Shown here in pieces: positions 17,770-27,168 of a DNA stretch of 64,000 nucleotides. The stretch comes from Pricia antarctica (lineage in GTDB: Bacteria > Bacteroidota > Bacteroidia > Flavobacteriales > Flavobacteriaceae), in assembly GCA_011050085.1 (NCBI GenBank), contig DRGL01000014.1, positions 1 through 64,000 on the forward strand, written 5' to 3'. Position 1 is the stretch's first letter, and every line of letters starts with the position of its first letter. The position numbers and the translations under genes are program-made. The notes below the pieces were generated by a model, which was given only the letters and a program-made list of their open reading frames with translations, was not told the origin of the DNA and did not search any database.

Positions 17770-18444
17770 ATGGAAACTAAAATTATCTCATGTACCGGCG
17801 AAAAGGGCGGTTGTGGCAAAACGACCCTTAACATTATCCTGGCCACCAACCTTTTCCATTTGTACGATAAAAAGGTCGTATTGATCGATATGGACAATCC
17901 ACAATATTCGGTCTACAAAAAGCGGAAACGGGATTTATCCCAAATGGGCAACATGAAAACAAATGCCTTTCCCGTGGAACGGGCGACCATTCATACCTTG
18001 GAACCGTTGATCAAAAAATATTATGGTACCATGGATTTCATTATTATAGATTTTCCCGGAAACCTGAACGAAGAGATGGTAAGGGGCCTTTTGTATGTGG
18101 AACACATCTTTATTCCCTTTTTCCTCGACGAATTGGAAATCGATAGTACTGCTGTGTTCTACAAGACCTTACGGAAGAATTTTTTGGGCAATGATAATAG
18201 GGTGCTACGTTCCGTCAATCTTTTTTTTAACCGCTATGAACTTGTCAAGGTCAATAAGTTCAATGCGGTCCGGAATACCCTAGCGAGGGCAGGAATGCCC
18301 ATGATGCGACAAGTGGTCATGGAGCGAACCATTTACAGGGAGAGATATCGGAATACGCTCGTTCCCATCCCCTTATCTAAAGAAAACGGAGAACGGGGGC
18401 TTAAGCGATTTATGGAAGAAGTACTTGAAATATCAAAAAACTGA
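17770..18444 (+). CDS. traA: ParA family ATPase (TraA-like)
   Basis: A 224-residue ParA/MinD-type ATPase. The deviant Walker A K-G-G-C-G-K-T-T is at residues 12-19, the switch Asp pair is in L-I-D-M-D (D40, D42), and Walker B is F-I-I-I-D-F-P at 90-96. At 224 residues it lacks the N-terminal helix-turn-helix of plasmid ParA and is like the small ParA called TraA at the head of Bacteroidota tra operons. It probably positions the element DNA or the transfer apparatus. It starts directly after the palindrome array and is followed two bases later by its likely partner gene. Confidence 0.88.
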   Translation: METKIISCTGEKGGCGKTTLNIILATNLFHLYDKKVVLIDMDNPQYSVYKKRKRDLSQMGNMKTNAFPVERATIHTLEPLIKKYYGTMDFIIIDFPGNLNEEMVRGLLYVEHIFIPFFLDELEIDSTAVFYKTLRKNFLGNDNRVLRSVNLFFNRYELVKVNKFNAVRNTLARAGMPMMRQVVMERTIYRERYRNTLVPIPLSKENGERGLKRFMEEVLEISKN

Positions 18445-18446
18445 AT

Positions 18447-18887
18447 ATGGGAAAGAAGTTAAACGTCAAAGATTTGCTCGAATCGGCGATTTTGGACAAT
18501 ATGGATACACAAAAGGAAGTTAAAGGTCTCAGGGATGAGCGCGACCCGAACATCGAAGAGAACAAGTTGAAGGACAACGACTCTGAGAATATCGGTTTAC
18601 AGAGGTCGACCGTCGACAGTTTTCCCACGTCTAACTTAAATGAGAGTGAACGGATGGAGGTAGCGGATTTCGAAATGTTTCTTGAGCAGGATCGGTACAC
18701 CGATAAGAAGGAACAGTTCATCTTTCGGTTGAGCAAGACCTGTTTCGAAGATTACGAAAAACTGGCAAGTGCCTATAATTATAAGTTGAACAAAAAGGTG
18801 TCCCGAAACGACATTATGCGAAAGGCCCTGGAACTGTACCATGAAAAAAGCGTTATAAGATTAAAAGATATTATCGATAAGATTTGA
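18447..18887 (+). CDS. DUF3408-like partner of ParA (TraB position)
   Basis: A 146-residue protein. The first 85 residues are very charged and probably disordered. Residues 88-140 form a compact domain (F-I-F-R-L-S-K-T-C-F-E-D-Y-E-K-L then V-S-R-N-D-I-M-R-K-A-L-E-L-Y) that fits a ribbon-helix-helix DNA-binding fold like DUF3408 proteins. It follows parA by two bases, the place of the DNA-binding partner in ParA systems and of TraB in Bacteroidota elements. It is the likely ligand of the palindrome array, which is inference. Confidence 0.7.
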   Translation: MGKKLNVKDLLESAILDNMDTQKEVKGLRDERDPNIEENKLKDNDSENIGLQRSTVDSFPTSNLNESERMEVADFEMFLEQDRYTDKKEQFIFRLSKTCFEDYEKLASAYNYKLNKKVSRNDIMRKALELYHEKSVIRLKDIIDKI

Positions 18888-19240
18888 ATTGGCAATGGGA
18901 ACATATCGTCTATGTGGTCATCTGTACTTTAGGGTTACTTTGGTACATGATAGTCTTTGTCATACTCAAACGAAATAAAAAAGAAAAGAAAGTTCAGGAA
19001 AATGATTCATTTGTGCAAAAATCTTCTATATTTGTAAAAAATACATCTTTGAAGGAAAAAGATATGGACCAGTTACTCAACCGTGTCGATGAAAACGAAA
19101 CCAGCTCAGAGCTGTTGGATATTTTCAATGCTTCCGATAAGGATGTTCAGAATGAATCCTTAATTCCAGAACATGAAAAATTTAAGATTATCAAAAATTC
19201 CGAACCGCCGCCGGAAACGGAGGTGGACGATTCCGTGTAG
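18884..19240 (+). CDS. Small single-pass membrane protein of the tra operon
   Basis: A 118-residue protein starting at a TTG that overlaps the previous stop (TTGA). One transmembrane segment lies at residues 7-28, followed by Lys/Arg residues and a long acidic, probably disordered cytoplasmic tail. I do not recognise a family. It is in the TraC/TraD position of Bacteroidota transfer operons. Its 3' end overlaps the next reading frame if the ATG of that gene is used. The non-ATG start lowers confidence in the exact N-terminus. Confidence 0.6.
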   Translation: MNWQWEHIVYVVICTLGLLWYMIVFVILKRNKKEKKVQENDSFVQKSSIFVKNTSLKEKDMDQLLNRVDENETSSELLDIFNASDKDVQNESLIPEHEKFKIIKNSEPPPETEVDDSV

Positions 19241-19529
19241 TTATTTCTTGACTTTCCTCATTACCCTTGCCTTCCATCAGCTTGGCTATGCCCAAATCGA
19301 CGAACTTGTCGACCAGGTCAACCAAGCGGAACAGGGTACGGTCCAGATCGGCAACAGTATTTTCCGAATCGTTAAGGTTGCCGCTAGCGTTCTATTGGGA
19401 ATCGCGGCCATTGCCTTCCTGATCATCAGGGAACAGAATCAGGACATGGCACGTAAAGTGGGCAATGTTATTTTGGGGCTGGTCATTTTCTATGGTCTTA
19501 TCGAGATTGGGGAAAACTTGGCCGGGTAG
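19173..19529 (+). CDS. traE: TraE family (DUF4134) conjugation protein
   Basis: A small secreted/membrane protein matching TraE/DUF4134, a VirB2-pilin-like component. After a basic N-terminus comes a hydrophobic stretch ending G-Y-A-Q, a signal peptidase site, then I-D-E-L-V-D-Q-V-N, then two membrane helices (A-A-S-V-L-L-G-I-A-A-I-A-F and G-N-V-I-L-G-L-V-I-F). The only ATG is at 19173, overlapping the upstream gene by 68 bases. A TTG at 19248, just after the upstream stop, gives a more usual signal peptide, so the start is uncertain. It is followed two bases later by traF. Confidence 0.82.
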   Translation: MKNLRLSKIPNRRRKRRWTIPCSYFLTFLITLAFHQLGYAQIDELVDQVNQAEQGTVQIGNSIFRIVKVAASVLLGIAAIAFLIIREQNQDMARKVGNVILGLVIFYGLIEIGENLAG

Positions 19530-19531
19530 CG

Positions 19532-19855
19532 ATGGAAAACAAGCTGGTAAGAATCCCAAAGGCCCTTCAGAAGGATGTATTCTTCTTCGGGCTACGCGCT
19601 AAATATGTGGACCAAGCCTTCAAGGGAACGTTCCTCTCCTTGATGTTGGGGCTGTTCTTAAGTACGTTCATACCTACTTTTCTCAGTCTTTTACTTTCCT
19701 TCTGTGCAGCGGCAGTTTACGTCGGGCTGATGCTCTTCTATTCCAAAGCATACGGTGAAAACGGTTTCATTAAATCCCGAGCGGACAAGAAAGGCCCGGA
19801 TGCCATCAAAGGTCATGTGAACAAAAAACTCCTCGTGCTATGGAAAAAACGGTAA
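19532..19855 (+). CDS. traF: TraF family (DUF4133) conjugation protein
   Basis: A 107-residue protein with the VirB3-like TraF/DUF4133 layout: a short basic N-terminus (R-I-P-K-A-L-Q-K-D-V-F), the motif F-G-L-R-A-K-Y-V, and two adjacent transmembrane helices (about residues 32-72). A conserved-looking polar C-terminus follows. It probably docks the VirB4-type ATPase at the inner membrane. Its 3' end overlaps the traG start by 16 bases, so the pair is co-translated. Confidence 0.85.
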   Translation: MENKLVRIPKALQKDVFFFGLRAKYVDQAFKGTFLSLMLGLFLSTFIPTFLSLLLSFCAAAVYVGLMLFYSKAYGENGFIKSRADKKGPDAIKGHVNKKLLVLWKKR

Positions 19856-22431
19856 ATCTATTGGACACTTTTCCTATTTATGGGTACGAGGCCCCTATTC
19901 TGGTGTCGAAAGAAAAAGGTTGTATCAGTATTCCGTTGGAATTGGAGCTTCCGGAAATCTACACTATGGATGGAAAGGACTATATGAACCTGAACCGAAT
20001 AGTCTCCGGTATTCTGGAAATAATGGGGGAAAATTGCCTGTTGCACAAACAGGATCTTTTCTTCGGGGAAACCTATGCCGTTGATCCTTTGCGGATGAAA
20101 CGCGATTTTTTCGAAACGCAGGATGAACTCTACTTTAAGGAAAGACCTTTTTTAAGACACCGTTCCTTTTTGGCGATACACAAGGTACCCAAGAACTATA
20201 TCGGCCGAACACCTCTAGGTGTCAATTCTTTTTTAAAAAAGGAACGCGGTTTCTATGGGAAAAACCCATTACCCGCAGAATATCTGAACACCGAGGTCAT
20301 GGCCGATTTTGAGGCCCGTGTCGGGGCCGTAAACGACCTGATAAACGATTCCGGTTTGATAGGCTCGAAAATATTGGGGTATGAAGACCTTTTCGAATCG
20401 GCCGGGTACTACGATAATTATCTGGAAGCAAGCTACCAAGCAGGTGCTGGCAGGGATGTTGATTTTTCGGGGAACACCTTGCACATCGGGGACAAACAGG
20501 GGCAGTACTTTACGCTGGAAAACTTGGACCAATTTTCAAAAGAGGATATGGCCTTTCATGAGTATTTCGGAAAATACACCACCGGTGAAAACCTTTTCCC
20601 TATCAGCAATCTGTTCTCTTTGGGCTTTAAGATTCCGCACGAACATATCATCAACCAATACATCTATATCCCGGAGAAGGAAAAGGCCATGGGTAGGCTA
20701 AGGTCAAAGGCCAAACGCTTGAACAAATACGCCACCAATCGCAAAGGGGACAAAAACAGCACCTATCGGGACCAAATCTACGAGTTCCAACAATCGATAC
20801 TGAACGACCACAAAGAATTGGTGTATTACCACCTGAACGTACTGGGGTTGGCCGATTCCAAAAAGACCTTTCGGTCGATGTGCAACACCGTCAAATCCGC
20901 ATTCGGAAAATTGGGCATCCATGCCAAGGAAAATTCCGTGGATCGCAAAAAACTATTTTTCGGGGGCATTCTCGGTAACGGCATCGGTACGAGTATGGAA
21001 CTGTACAGTCCGTTTTCCTCCGAAATGGCTTCCAGTCTATGGTATTTCGAAGGAGGTTATAAAAACAGGCTTCACGGTCCACACGGGCTGCGTATGGTCG
21101 ATAGGGCCACGGGACAACCTTTATTGGTCAGTCTCTATCGCGAACCGGAGGAAAAGGATTGGATATTTAACCGGGGGATGCTCATAGCATCGGGATCGGG
21201 CGGAGGAAAGACCTTCTTTACAAACGCCTATCTGTACTCGGAATATCGTGAAGGTGCGGAAATTTTGATCCTTGAAAACGGAAACTCATATGACAAGCTA
21301 TTGGACCAACTGAACGGAGTCACAATAGCGAACGACGACCAAAACCCATTTACCTTCAATCCCTTTATACTCGATTCTATAGATGTTGTCGTTAAGGATG
21401 GCAAGAAAACCCTGACCGAACATAAACTGACCCAACTTATCGCTTTGGTGTATTTACTATATGGCCGTAAGGATAATGAAGCAGGGGATACCCATGATAA
21501 CACAGTAGTCCGTACGATTATCGAGTTCTTGGTTCAGGGATATTATCAACATCAGTTTTCAAAGGGTAGTTCCGACGATTCTTTTAATACGTTCTACGAC
21601 TACACACATCAAAATTTGAAAGCCCTAATGCAAACGAAGGGCATCCGAGATGAAATATTCGATCCCAATCTGTTCTTATTGTTGCTCAGCAAATACGCTC
21701 ATGACGGGCCGAGGGCGTACCTCTTGAATAGCAGGGATAAAAGAATAGCTCAACTGAGCCAGGAAAGACTGGTCTATTTCAAATTGGAAAATTTGGTCAA
21801 TAATGAAGAACTTTTCCCCATCGTGGCATTTTTGATGATCGATGTGTTCGACAAAAAGTTGAAGGACCCGAAGAAACTTTCCCTCAATAAAATATTGGCC
21901 GTGGACGAGGCATGGAACCTGTTCGACAACCCCATTATGGCCAACTATTTCGATGCCAAATCCAGGATGGCAAGAAAGTATGGAGGACAGCCCATATTCA
22001 TATCACAGAAGGTCGACGATTTCGTAAAATCAAAATTTATCGGCAAGACCATCGTGGTGAACAGTCATATCAAAGTGCTGCTCGACCTTGGTGAATTCGC
22101 CAACTCCTTTGATGAAATCCAGAACATATTAGGCCTGAACGCCAAACAAAAGCAACTGAACCTTTCCGTCAACAAGGATTTACCCATAGGCCGAAAACTA
22201 AGGGAAATGGCAATTTGTTGGAAGGAAAGGGTCAAGGTTTTTGGACTGGAAACATCCTTACCGACCAAATGCCTGTTCGAAACGAATCCGAACGAAAAAG
22301 CAAAAATCAATAGGCTGCATGAACAGCACGGTTATGATTGGGAACGAACCGCGATCGCCTATAAACAATTAGTGATGGAACAAACCGATAGGGATTTGAA
22401 AACCCTGAACGGAAATAGTAAGAACACTTAA
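19840..22431 (+). CDS. traG: VirB4-type conjugation ATPase TraG
   Basis: An 863-residue ATPase that powers assembly and transfer through the channel; called TraG in Bacteroidota elements although homologous to VirB4. Walker A G-S-G-G-G-K-T lies at residues 452-458. Walker B I-L-A-V-D-E-A-W-N-L-F is at 685-695, and the motif I-F-I-S-Q-K-V-D-D-F follows. The N-terminal half (residues 1-430) is the VirB4 N-domain. Length is normal for the family and no disruption is seen. It overlaps traF and is followed by traI after 12 bases. Confidence 0.93.
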   Translation: MEKTVNLLDTFPIYGYEAPILVSKEKGCISIPLELELPEIYTMDGKDYMNLNRIVSGILEIMGENCLLHKQDLFFGETYAVDPLRMKRDFFETQDELYFKERPFLRHRSFLAIHKVPKNYIGRTPLGVNSFLKKERGFYGKNPLPAEYLNTEVMADFEARVGAVNDLINDSGLIGSKILGYEDLFESAGYYDNYLEASYQAGAGRDVDFSGNTLHIGDKQGQYFTLENLDQFSKEDMAFHEYFGKYTTGENLFPISNLFSLGFKIPHEHIINQYIYIPEKEKAMGRLRSKAKRLNKYATNRKGDKNSTYRDQIYEFQQSILNDHKELVYYHLNVLGLADSKKTFRSMCNTVKSAFGKLGIHAKENSVDRKKLFFGGILGNGIGTSMELYSPFSSEMASSLWYFEGGYKNRLHGPHGLRMVDRATGQPLLVSLYREPEEKDWIFNRGMLIASGSGGGKTFFTNAYLYSEYREGAEILILENGNSYDKLLDQLNGVTIANDDQNPFTFNPFILDSIDVVVKDGKKTLTEHKLTQLIALVYLLYGRKDNEAGDTHDNTVVRTIIEFLVQGYYQHQFSKGSSDDSFNTFYDYTHQNLKALMQTKGIRDEIFDPNLFLLLLSKYAHDGPRAYLLNSRDKRIAQLSQERLVYFKLENLVNNEELFPIVAFLMIDVFDKKLKDPKKLSLNKILAVDEAWNLFDNPIMANYFDAKSRMARKYGGQPIFISQKVDDFVKSKFIGKTIVVNSHIKVLLDLGEFANSFDEIQNILGLNAKQKQLNLSVNKDLPIGRKLREMAICWKERVKVFGLETSLPTKCLFETNPNEKAKINRLHEQHGYDWERTAIAYKQLVMEQTDRDLKTLNGNSKNT

Positions 22432-22443
22432 AACCAAAAAAAA

Positions 22444-23073
22444 ATGAAAAATCGAATACTAAAAATGACCATGGCCATATGTTTTATAGGGATACTTCCT
22501 TGTTTGGCAACCGCGCAGATTCCGGTGACCGATGTAGCGGCGAACGCACAATTGGTACTGCTCAACTCAAATGTGGCGACGCTCAATTCGCAACTGGCCA
22601 CTTTGAACGCGACCATGGGCAAGCTATTGGCACAGATGGAACGCAACGTTACCGCCAACTCCAGTTCCTCCAAAATCTTAAGTCAAGACCTGAGCGCGAA
22701 AAGAACGCCAGCCAGCTATGTCATGGGAAGTCCTGAAATGAACGAACTCTACGAACTAAAGGATAAGATCTTAGCGGCATATAAGGGTACGCAAAAGAAC
22801 CTACGAACCTTTACCAACTTGGAAAAAGTGGAAAAGAAGAGGGCTGCCGAGACATTGGCGGATGCCGTCCTACAGGTATCCTCACTTGTTTCCCAAGGTT
22901 CACAAATTGCATCCACCGGTGAAATTATCGAATCGGCGGACAGGCTATCGGCGCTCAGATCAATCTTGGAAAAGATGAACGGGTTATTGGACGATGTCAT
23001 CAAAGTCAACACATCCCTTCTACAAAAAAACGAACACCGTAAAGCCGTCCATTCACTTATAAAAACAAATTAA
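22444..23073 (+). CDS. traI: TraI-like (DUF4141, VirB5/TrbJ-type) secreted protein
   Basis: A 209-residue protein with a clear signal peptide (hydrophobic core then A-T-A-Q at 22-25). The mature chain is nearly all helical with Asn/Leu/Ala heptads (residues 40-75) and coiled-coil segments to the end. This fits the TraI/DUF4141 family of Bacteroidota, which is comparable to VirB5/TrbJ minor pilus or adhesin subunits. It lies between traG and the multi-pass traJ, and its stop overlaps the traJ ATG. Confidence 0.78.
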   Translation: MKNRILKMTMAICFIGILPCLATAQIPVTDVAANAQLVLLNSNVATLNSQLATLNATMGKLLAQMERNVTANSSSSKILSQDLSAKRTPASYVMGSPEMNELYELKDKILAAYKGTQKNLRTFTNLEKVEKKRAAETLADAVLQVSSLVSQGSQIASTGEIIESADRLSALRSILEKMNGLLDDVIKVNTSLLQKNEHRKAVHSLIKTN

Positions 23074-23987
23074 TGTACGCCTTACAATCAAGTTCTGGCT
23101 TTCGGGTAACGGTCAATTCCATATTCGACCAGTACATCGGCGATGCTTTTGCCAGTTTGGGGCCTACGTTGAGCATCGGATTCGGAATGGCGAAAATCGG
23201 TTTGGGCATTTTTGCCCTTACACACTTTGCAGGTAATGATCGAGCGGATGTTATTAAGGCGTTGAAATGGTTTCCCTTAATGTTCATTTTGTTCAACTAT
23301 TCGGAATTCGCACACGCCATTTTTGAATTTTACAATAATCTAGGTTCATCGTTTGTCAGTACCCAAAAAAGTTGGGATACCATCGGCCAAAAAATAGCTT
23401 TGGCGCAGATCGATGTAGCGGCGAACAACCTTGTGGAATGGAACCTGTTGAGTATGGACATCGATGGCCTACAGTCGTTCGCCCTGACCGGACTGGCCGG
23501 TTCCATAACCGCGTTCGCACATATAATCTCTACCTTGATATTCATCGGCATCAAGGCATTGGCCACCATTTATCTTTTCATTCTCATCATTTTCGGGCCT
23601 ATCAATATTGGACTTTCGTTCATTCCCGCTATTTCGGGACTCTGGAAAGCATGGCTGCAAAAGTTCATGAGTATCTGTCTTTGGCTGCCCATGCTCTACG
23701 TGGTGGATATGTTCATGGTCAACCTTGTGGATAAGTTGGTCGATCATTTGCTTCGATACAGTTCCTATGATCTGGGACTGATCTTAAGTTCGTCCATGTT
23801 GATACTGATGACCTCGTTTTTTTATATCAAGGCACCTACTTTGGCAAATTTTGTGGTTCAAGGCCTTAATATTTCAGGAGGTGGCATTGTCGCCAAACCA
23901 AAACATTATAGTAAAAAAGCGATTCAAACGGCCATGGACGTTAAAAGTGGAGGAGCTACCAAAGCTGTCCGAACATTAATCCAATAA
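23073..23987 (+). CDS. traJ: TraJ-like (VirB6/TrbL-type) polytopic membrane protein
   Basis: A 304-residue inner membrane protein with about six to seven hydrophobic segments (near residues 25-50, 62-85, 130-150, 150-180, 185-215, 235-255). The I-I-F-G-P-I-N-I-G-L-S-F-I-P segment is typical of TrbL/VirB6-like channel proteins. A short basic C-terminal tail is cytoplasmic. It overlaps the traI stop by one base and precedes traK by seven bases, matching the order traI-traJ-traK of Bacteroidota elements. Confidence 0.85.
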   Translation: MYALQSSSGFRVTVNSIFDQYIGDAFASLGPTLSIGFGMAKIGLGIFALTHFAGNDRADVIKALKWFPLMFILFNYSEFAHAIFEFYNNLGSSFVSTQKSWDTIGQKIALAQIDVAANNLVEWNLLSMDIDGLQSFALTGLAGSITAFAHIISTLIFIGIKALATIYLFILIIFGPINIGLSFIPAISGLWKAWLQKFMSICLWLPMLYVVDMFMVNLVDKLVDHLLRYSSYDLGLILSSSMLILMTSFFYIKAPTLANFVVQGLNISGGGIVAKPKHYSKKAIQTAMDVKSGGATKAVRTLIQ

Positions 23988-23994
23988 TCAAATT

Positions 23995-24621
23995 ATGGAA
24001 GGAAAGTACGGGATTATCAATGACATTGCCCAGAGTAGAAGGCACAACAATAGATTGGTATATGGTTGTTTGGTAGTGGTCATTATGGTTTTTGGCATGG
24101 CTACCTATTATGTAATGAAGGCGGATCAGCGCGCCAAGAACAATGCATATCTGCTTCATGGAGGGCAAAGATTGCCCATGGCCCCCATTAGGGATGTCCA
24201 AGAAAATCTGGAAATTCTCTGCGAGGGCCATCTTTACAATTTTCATGAGCTGTTTTTCTCATTGGAGCCCAATTTGAAGCTAATTAAAAGAAACATTGAA
24301 GGAAAGGCATTACACATGGTCGACTGGTCAGGCAACCGCTTATACGCCCGTTTGGTCGAAAAAAAGTACTTCCATGATGTGGCAATGCGCGACTATCGCT
24401 ACTTTGTGGAACTTGATTCGATCCAAATCGACTATGGATCCTACCCGTTTCCGTTCACATTTTACGGCAAACAGGCCATAGAAAAAGGCAAATCAACAAC
24501 GTATAGAAACCTGATTACAAAGGGACAATTAAAAAAGGCGGGGGTTACCCCGAACAATTTGAACGGTATAAAGATTATCGACTTTCAGGTCGTAGACAAT
24601 TCCGACCTGGAGCGCATGTAG
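23995..24621 (+). CDS. traK: TraK-like (VirB8-type) conjugation protein
   Basis: A 208-residue protein, the normal size for TraK. A cytoplasmic N-terminus of about 20 residues is followed by one transmembrane helix (V-V-V-I-M-V-F-G-M-A-T-Y-Y, about residues 23-39) and a periplasmic alpha/beta domain of the VirB8/NTF2-like type ending at R-M. It bridges the inner membrane and the core complex. It sits between traJ and the VirB10-like traM. Confidence 0.85.
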   Translation: MEGKYGIINDIAQSRRHNNRLVYGCLVVVIMVFGMATYYVMKADQRAKNNAYLLHGGQRLPMAPIRDVQENLEILCEGHLYNFHELFFSLEPNLKLIKRNIEGKALHMVDWSGNRLYARLVEKKYFHDVAMRDYRYFVELDSIQIDYGSYPFPFTFYGKQAIEKGKSTTYRNLITKGQLKKAGVTPNNLNGIKIIDFQVVDNSDLERM

Positions 24622-24622
24622 T

Positions 24623-25630
24623 TTGAAATTAAAGGAACAAATACAAGTTGTGAAGAGATGGGTGGTCAGAAACCAAAAGGTTGCTATGGCTTTACCTCTC
24701 ATTCTGATAATGACCAGCTTTTTTGTCATCGAAAATCTAAAGGATTTTCAGATGGGCGGTAACAAGGCGGCAAACCTGAACGGGTTTAATACCGAATTGC
24801 CGGGCGAGACACCGACTTTGGATTCCGATACCGCAGGCCGGCAATGGAAGGTCAAGGATTCCTTGGAAAAGGAAGCTGCAACTAACCTAAAAGATTTGGA
24901 AAATTCCGAAAACGACTCGCTCCAACGGATTTTAAAACAACTGGAAGGTTTGTCCATGAAACCGAAAACTAAGGAAACCACTAGTGCAGAAATTCCGGAA
25001 ATCAAAAAATCGATAGATAGAAAGCGGCCCGAAATGACCGAAGATGAGAAAAAACAACAGTTCGTGGAGAACCGGTTGGCCTACCGCGAGAAGCTATTGG
25101 AGGGAAAAGAGAAAATGATAGGCGATTCCCAAACCAACCAAGGTTATTCGCCCGCTGAGCCGATTGTCGATATCGAGAAGTCAATATCGATTAGAGCTAC
25201 CGTATATGGCGACCAATTTATATTGCCCAATGAGAATGTCCGATTGCTGCTCATGGAAGATATGGTTCTAGAGAAGAAAAGGTTCAAGAAGAATACGTTT
25301 ATATACGCCATGGCCTCGATTAAGGGGAACAGGGTTTTTCTGGACATCGACAATATCGAACATCATCCAGTGAATCTATCTGTCAAAGATTTTAACGATG
25401 GTCGTGAAGGCATCTATAGCACAAGGGCTGGCGAACTATGGCGGGAATATAAAGCCAATGCGAGCAACGATCTACTGACCGGTGTGAGTGAAGAGTTGAC
25501 CAACGGTTCTCCCGATCTGGTGACCGATATAGTAAGAGGATTGGGATCCTTCCTTAGAAAGAAAAAATTACGGGAGAAAGAAAAGATTCTTTTGATGGAC
25601 GATTACGAACTTTTATTGGTAACGCAATGA
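24623..25630 (+). CDS. traM: TraM-like (VirB10-type) conjugation protein
   Basis: A 335-residue protein starting at TTG one base after the traK stop; an in-frame GTG at codon 10 is an alternative. One transmembrane helix (residues 21-36) is followed by a long charged, Pro/Glu-rich linker with coiled-coil character (residues 60-190). A C-terminal beta-rich domain (S-I-R-A-T-V-Y-G-D-Q, G-N-R-V-F-L-D-I-D) is typical of VirB10/TraM, with F-S at the G-V-S-E-E-L-T end region. It spans the periplasm to contact the outer membrane ring. The stop overlaps the traN start. Confidence 0.84.
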   Translation: MKLKEQIQVVKRWVVRNQKVAMALPLILIMTSFFVIENLKDFQMGGNKAANLNGFNTELPGETPTLDSDTAGRQWKVKDSLEKEAATNLKDLENSENDSLQRILKQLEGLSMKPKTKETTSAEIPEIKKSIDRKRPEMTEDEKKQQFVENRLAYREKLLEGKEKMIGDSQTNQGYSPAEPIVDIEKSISIRATVYGDQFILPNENVRLLLMEDMVLEKKRFKKNTFIYAMASIKGNRVFLDIDNIEHHPVNLSVKDFNDGREGIYSTRAGELWREYKANASNDLLTGVSEELTNGSPDLVTDIVRGLGSFLRKKKLREKEKILLMDDYELLLVTQ

Positions 25631-26610
25631 GAATAAAAACCTTCATATCATTGTTTGTGTTATTCAGTGCGCTTTTTGGAAATGCGCAAACGGACACCAT
25701 TCCGGTTTCCAGGGATTATAAGACAATACTCGTCCTGCCCGAAATTTTCGATTTCTCAATCAACGGGAAAGAACTCAATTTCATCGAATCCTTCCCTGTC
25801 AAAAATGCGTCCGACAATGCAAAGCGTATCGTCTTGCTAAGTTACAATGACGTGGCACCCGATACCGAAGATCATACCAATTACACGGTGTATACTAGGG
25901 ACGGTCTTACTTATGATTTTATCTTAAGACTGATTGAAGTTCCTGTTAAGAAAAGATGGCCGATTACCAGATCTATGGCCGAAAACCCAGAAGCATTCTC
26001 TGCGCTAGAAGAAAGTTCCGATGTCCCAACTTCGGTAGCTACGCCAAAACCTCCAATGGAGCGTTCCGATATCGCTACAAGGACAAAAGAAGAAGAATTA
26101 GGGGTCTCGCCAAATGAAGAAACGAACGGGGAGCCTTTGCCGCTCACTAGGGAACTCTATGTGCTCGACCGCATGGAATACGTTCGTCGGCGATGTTACT
26201 ATAATCAGTTCAACAAAGGCAAGGTCATTCGCTATTTCGCCAAATACGATGACGTGTTCCTATGGCTTGAAAATGTCTTTTATGAATACAACGAAATATA
26301 CCTGCAGTTTCGTTTGAAGAACAAAGCGCACATGCCCTACGATGTGAATTTCCTCAAATTCCATATCGCTTCCAATTATAGGAACAGTCCGAACAACATC
26401 GATAAAAAACACGAGCCCTTGTTCCGATATAAAGTTCCTAAAAGGGTCGAAGGGAATTCCGAAAACTACTTTATGGTGGTCTTCGATAAGTTCACATTGG
26501 ATCGAAAGAAAGTACTTATGGTCAATGTGGACGAGGATAAGGGCAATAGGAACCTATCCCTGGATATCGACCATAGCGTTATCAATAACCCGTTAGCCTT
26601 TAAATTATGA
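25627..26610 (+). CDS. traN: TraN family (DUF4138, VirB9-type) conjugation protein
   Basis: A 327-residue secreted protein with a signal peptide ending F-G-N-A-Q (residue 21). The mature N-terminal domain begins with the typical K-T-I-L-V-L-P-E-I and V-L-L-S-Y-N-D beta strands. A low-complexity linker follows (residues 120-170), then a C-terminal beta domain with W-L-E-N-V-F-Y-E-Y-N-E-I-Y-L-Q-F-R-L-K-N, which is diagnostic for DUF4138/TraN. It should form the outer membrane core with TraM. It overlaps traM and traO by four bases each. Confidence 0.9.
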   Translation: MRIKTFISLFVLFSALFGNAQTDTIPVSRDYKTILVLPEIFDFSINGKELNFIESFPVKNASDNAKRIVLLSYNDVAPDTEDHTNYTVYTRDGLTYDFILRLIEVPVKKRWPITRSMAENPEAFSALEESSDVPTSVATPKPPMERSDIATRTKEEELGVSPNEETNGEPLPLTRELYVLDRMEYVRRRCYYNQFNKGKVIRYFAKYDDVFLWLENVFYEYNEIYLQFRLKNKAHMPYDVNFLKFHIASNYRNSPNNIDKKHEPLFRYKVPKRVEGNSENYFMVVFDKFTLDRKKVLMVNVDEDKGNRNLSLDIDHSVINNPLAFKL

Positions 26611-27158
26611 GAAATGTTCGTTTTTGTCTAGCGATGGCATTATTGTTATCGGCTTCATTCTGCTTTGGCCAACTGAGAGGTAATCTGGCCTCATCGGTCG
26701 GTTTGAGCGGTGGGTATGTCGAGGATGGTTACGGTATCATGGGCACCTTCAATTTTCATCCCGACCGGTACCGGTATTTTCAGATAAGCATATTGGCCGC
26801 CATTGCCGAGGATAAAGGAAGTCAAGATATACCCTACAACATTTTTACTATTCAACCGGGAATCTATTACCGGGTATTCGTAGCACCGCGAAAGAGAAAT
26901 TTCAGCTTGTTTCTAGGCGGGGGCGGACTCTTCGGATACGAGGTCATCAACAATGGCAGTAATGAACTTCCAAGCGGAGCTTTGATAAACGCCAAAAGTC
27001 AATTCGTCTATGGCCTCTATGTCGGGGCGGAAGCGGAAGTAGGTATCAGCAATGATTTTTCCCTGCTCATAAAAGCGAACGAATACTACCATATCAATTC
27101 CGATGTTGGGAATTTTTATCCGTATGCCGGAGTCGGCCTACGTTATTTTTTGTTCTAA
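26607..27158 (+). CDS. traO: TraO family outer membrane conjugation protein
   Basis: A 183-residue protein with a signal peptide (L-L-L-S-A-S-F-C-F-G-Q) and a mature beta-barrel pattern of alternating aromatic/glycine strands ending in G-V-G-L-R-Y-F-L-F, whose final Phe is an outer membrane insertion signal. Its place after traN and its G-I-Y-Y-R-V-F-V strand fit the TraO family of Bacteroidota elements. The next gene starts ten bases after its stop. Confidence 0.85.
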   Translation: MRNVRFCLAMALLLSASFCFGQLRGNLASSVGLSGGYVEDGYGIMGTFNFHPDRYRYFQISILAAIAEDKGSQDIPYNIFTIQPGIYYRVFVAPRKRNFSLFLGGGGLFGYEVINNGSNELPSGALINAKSQFVYGLYVGAEAEVGISNDFSLLIKANEYYHINSDVGNFYPYAGVGLRYFLF

Positions 27159-27168
27159 AAACGATTGT

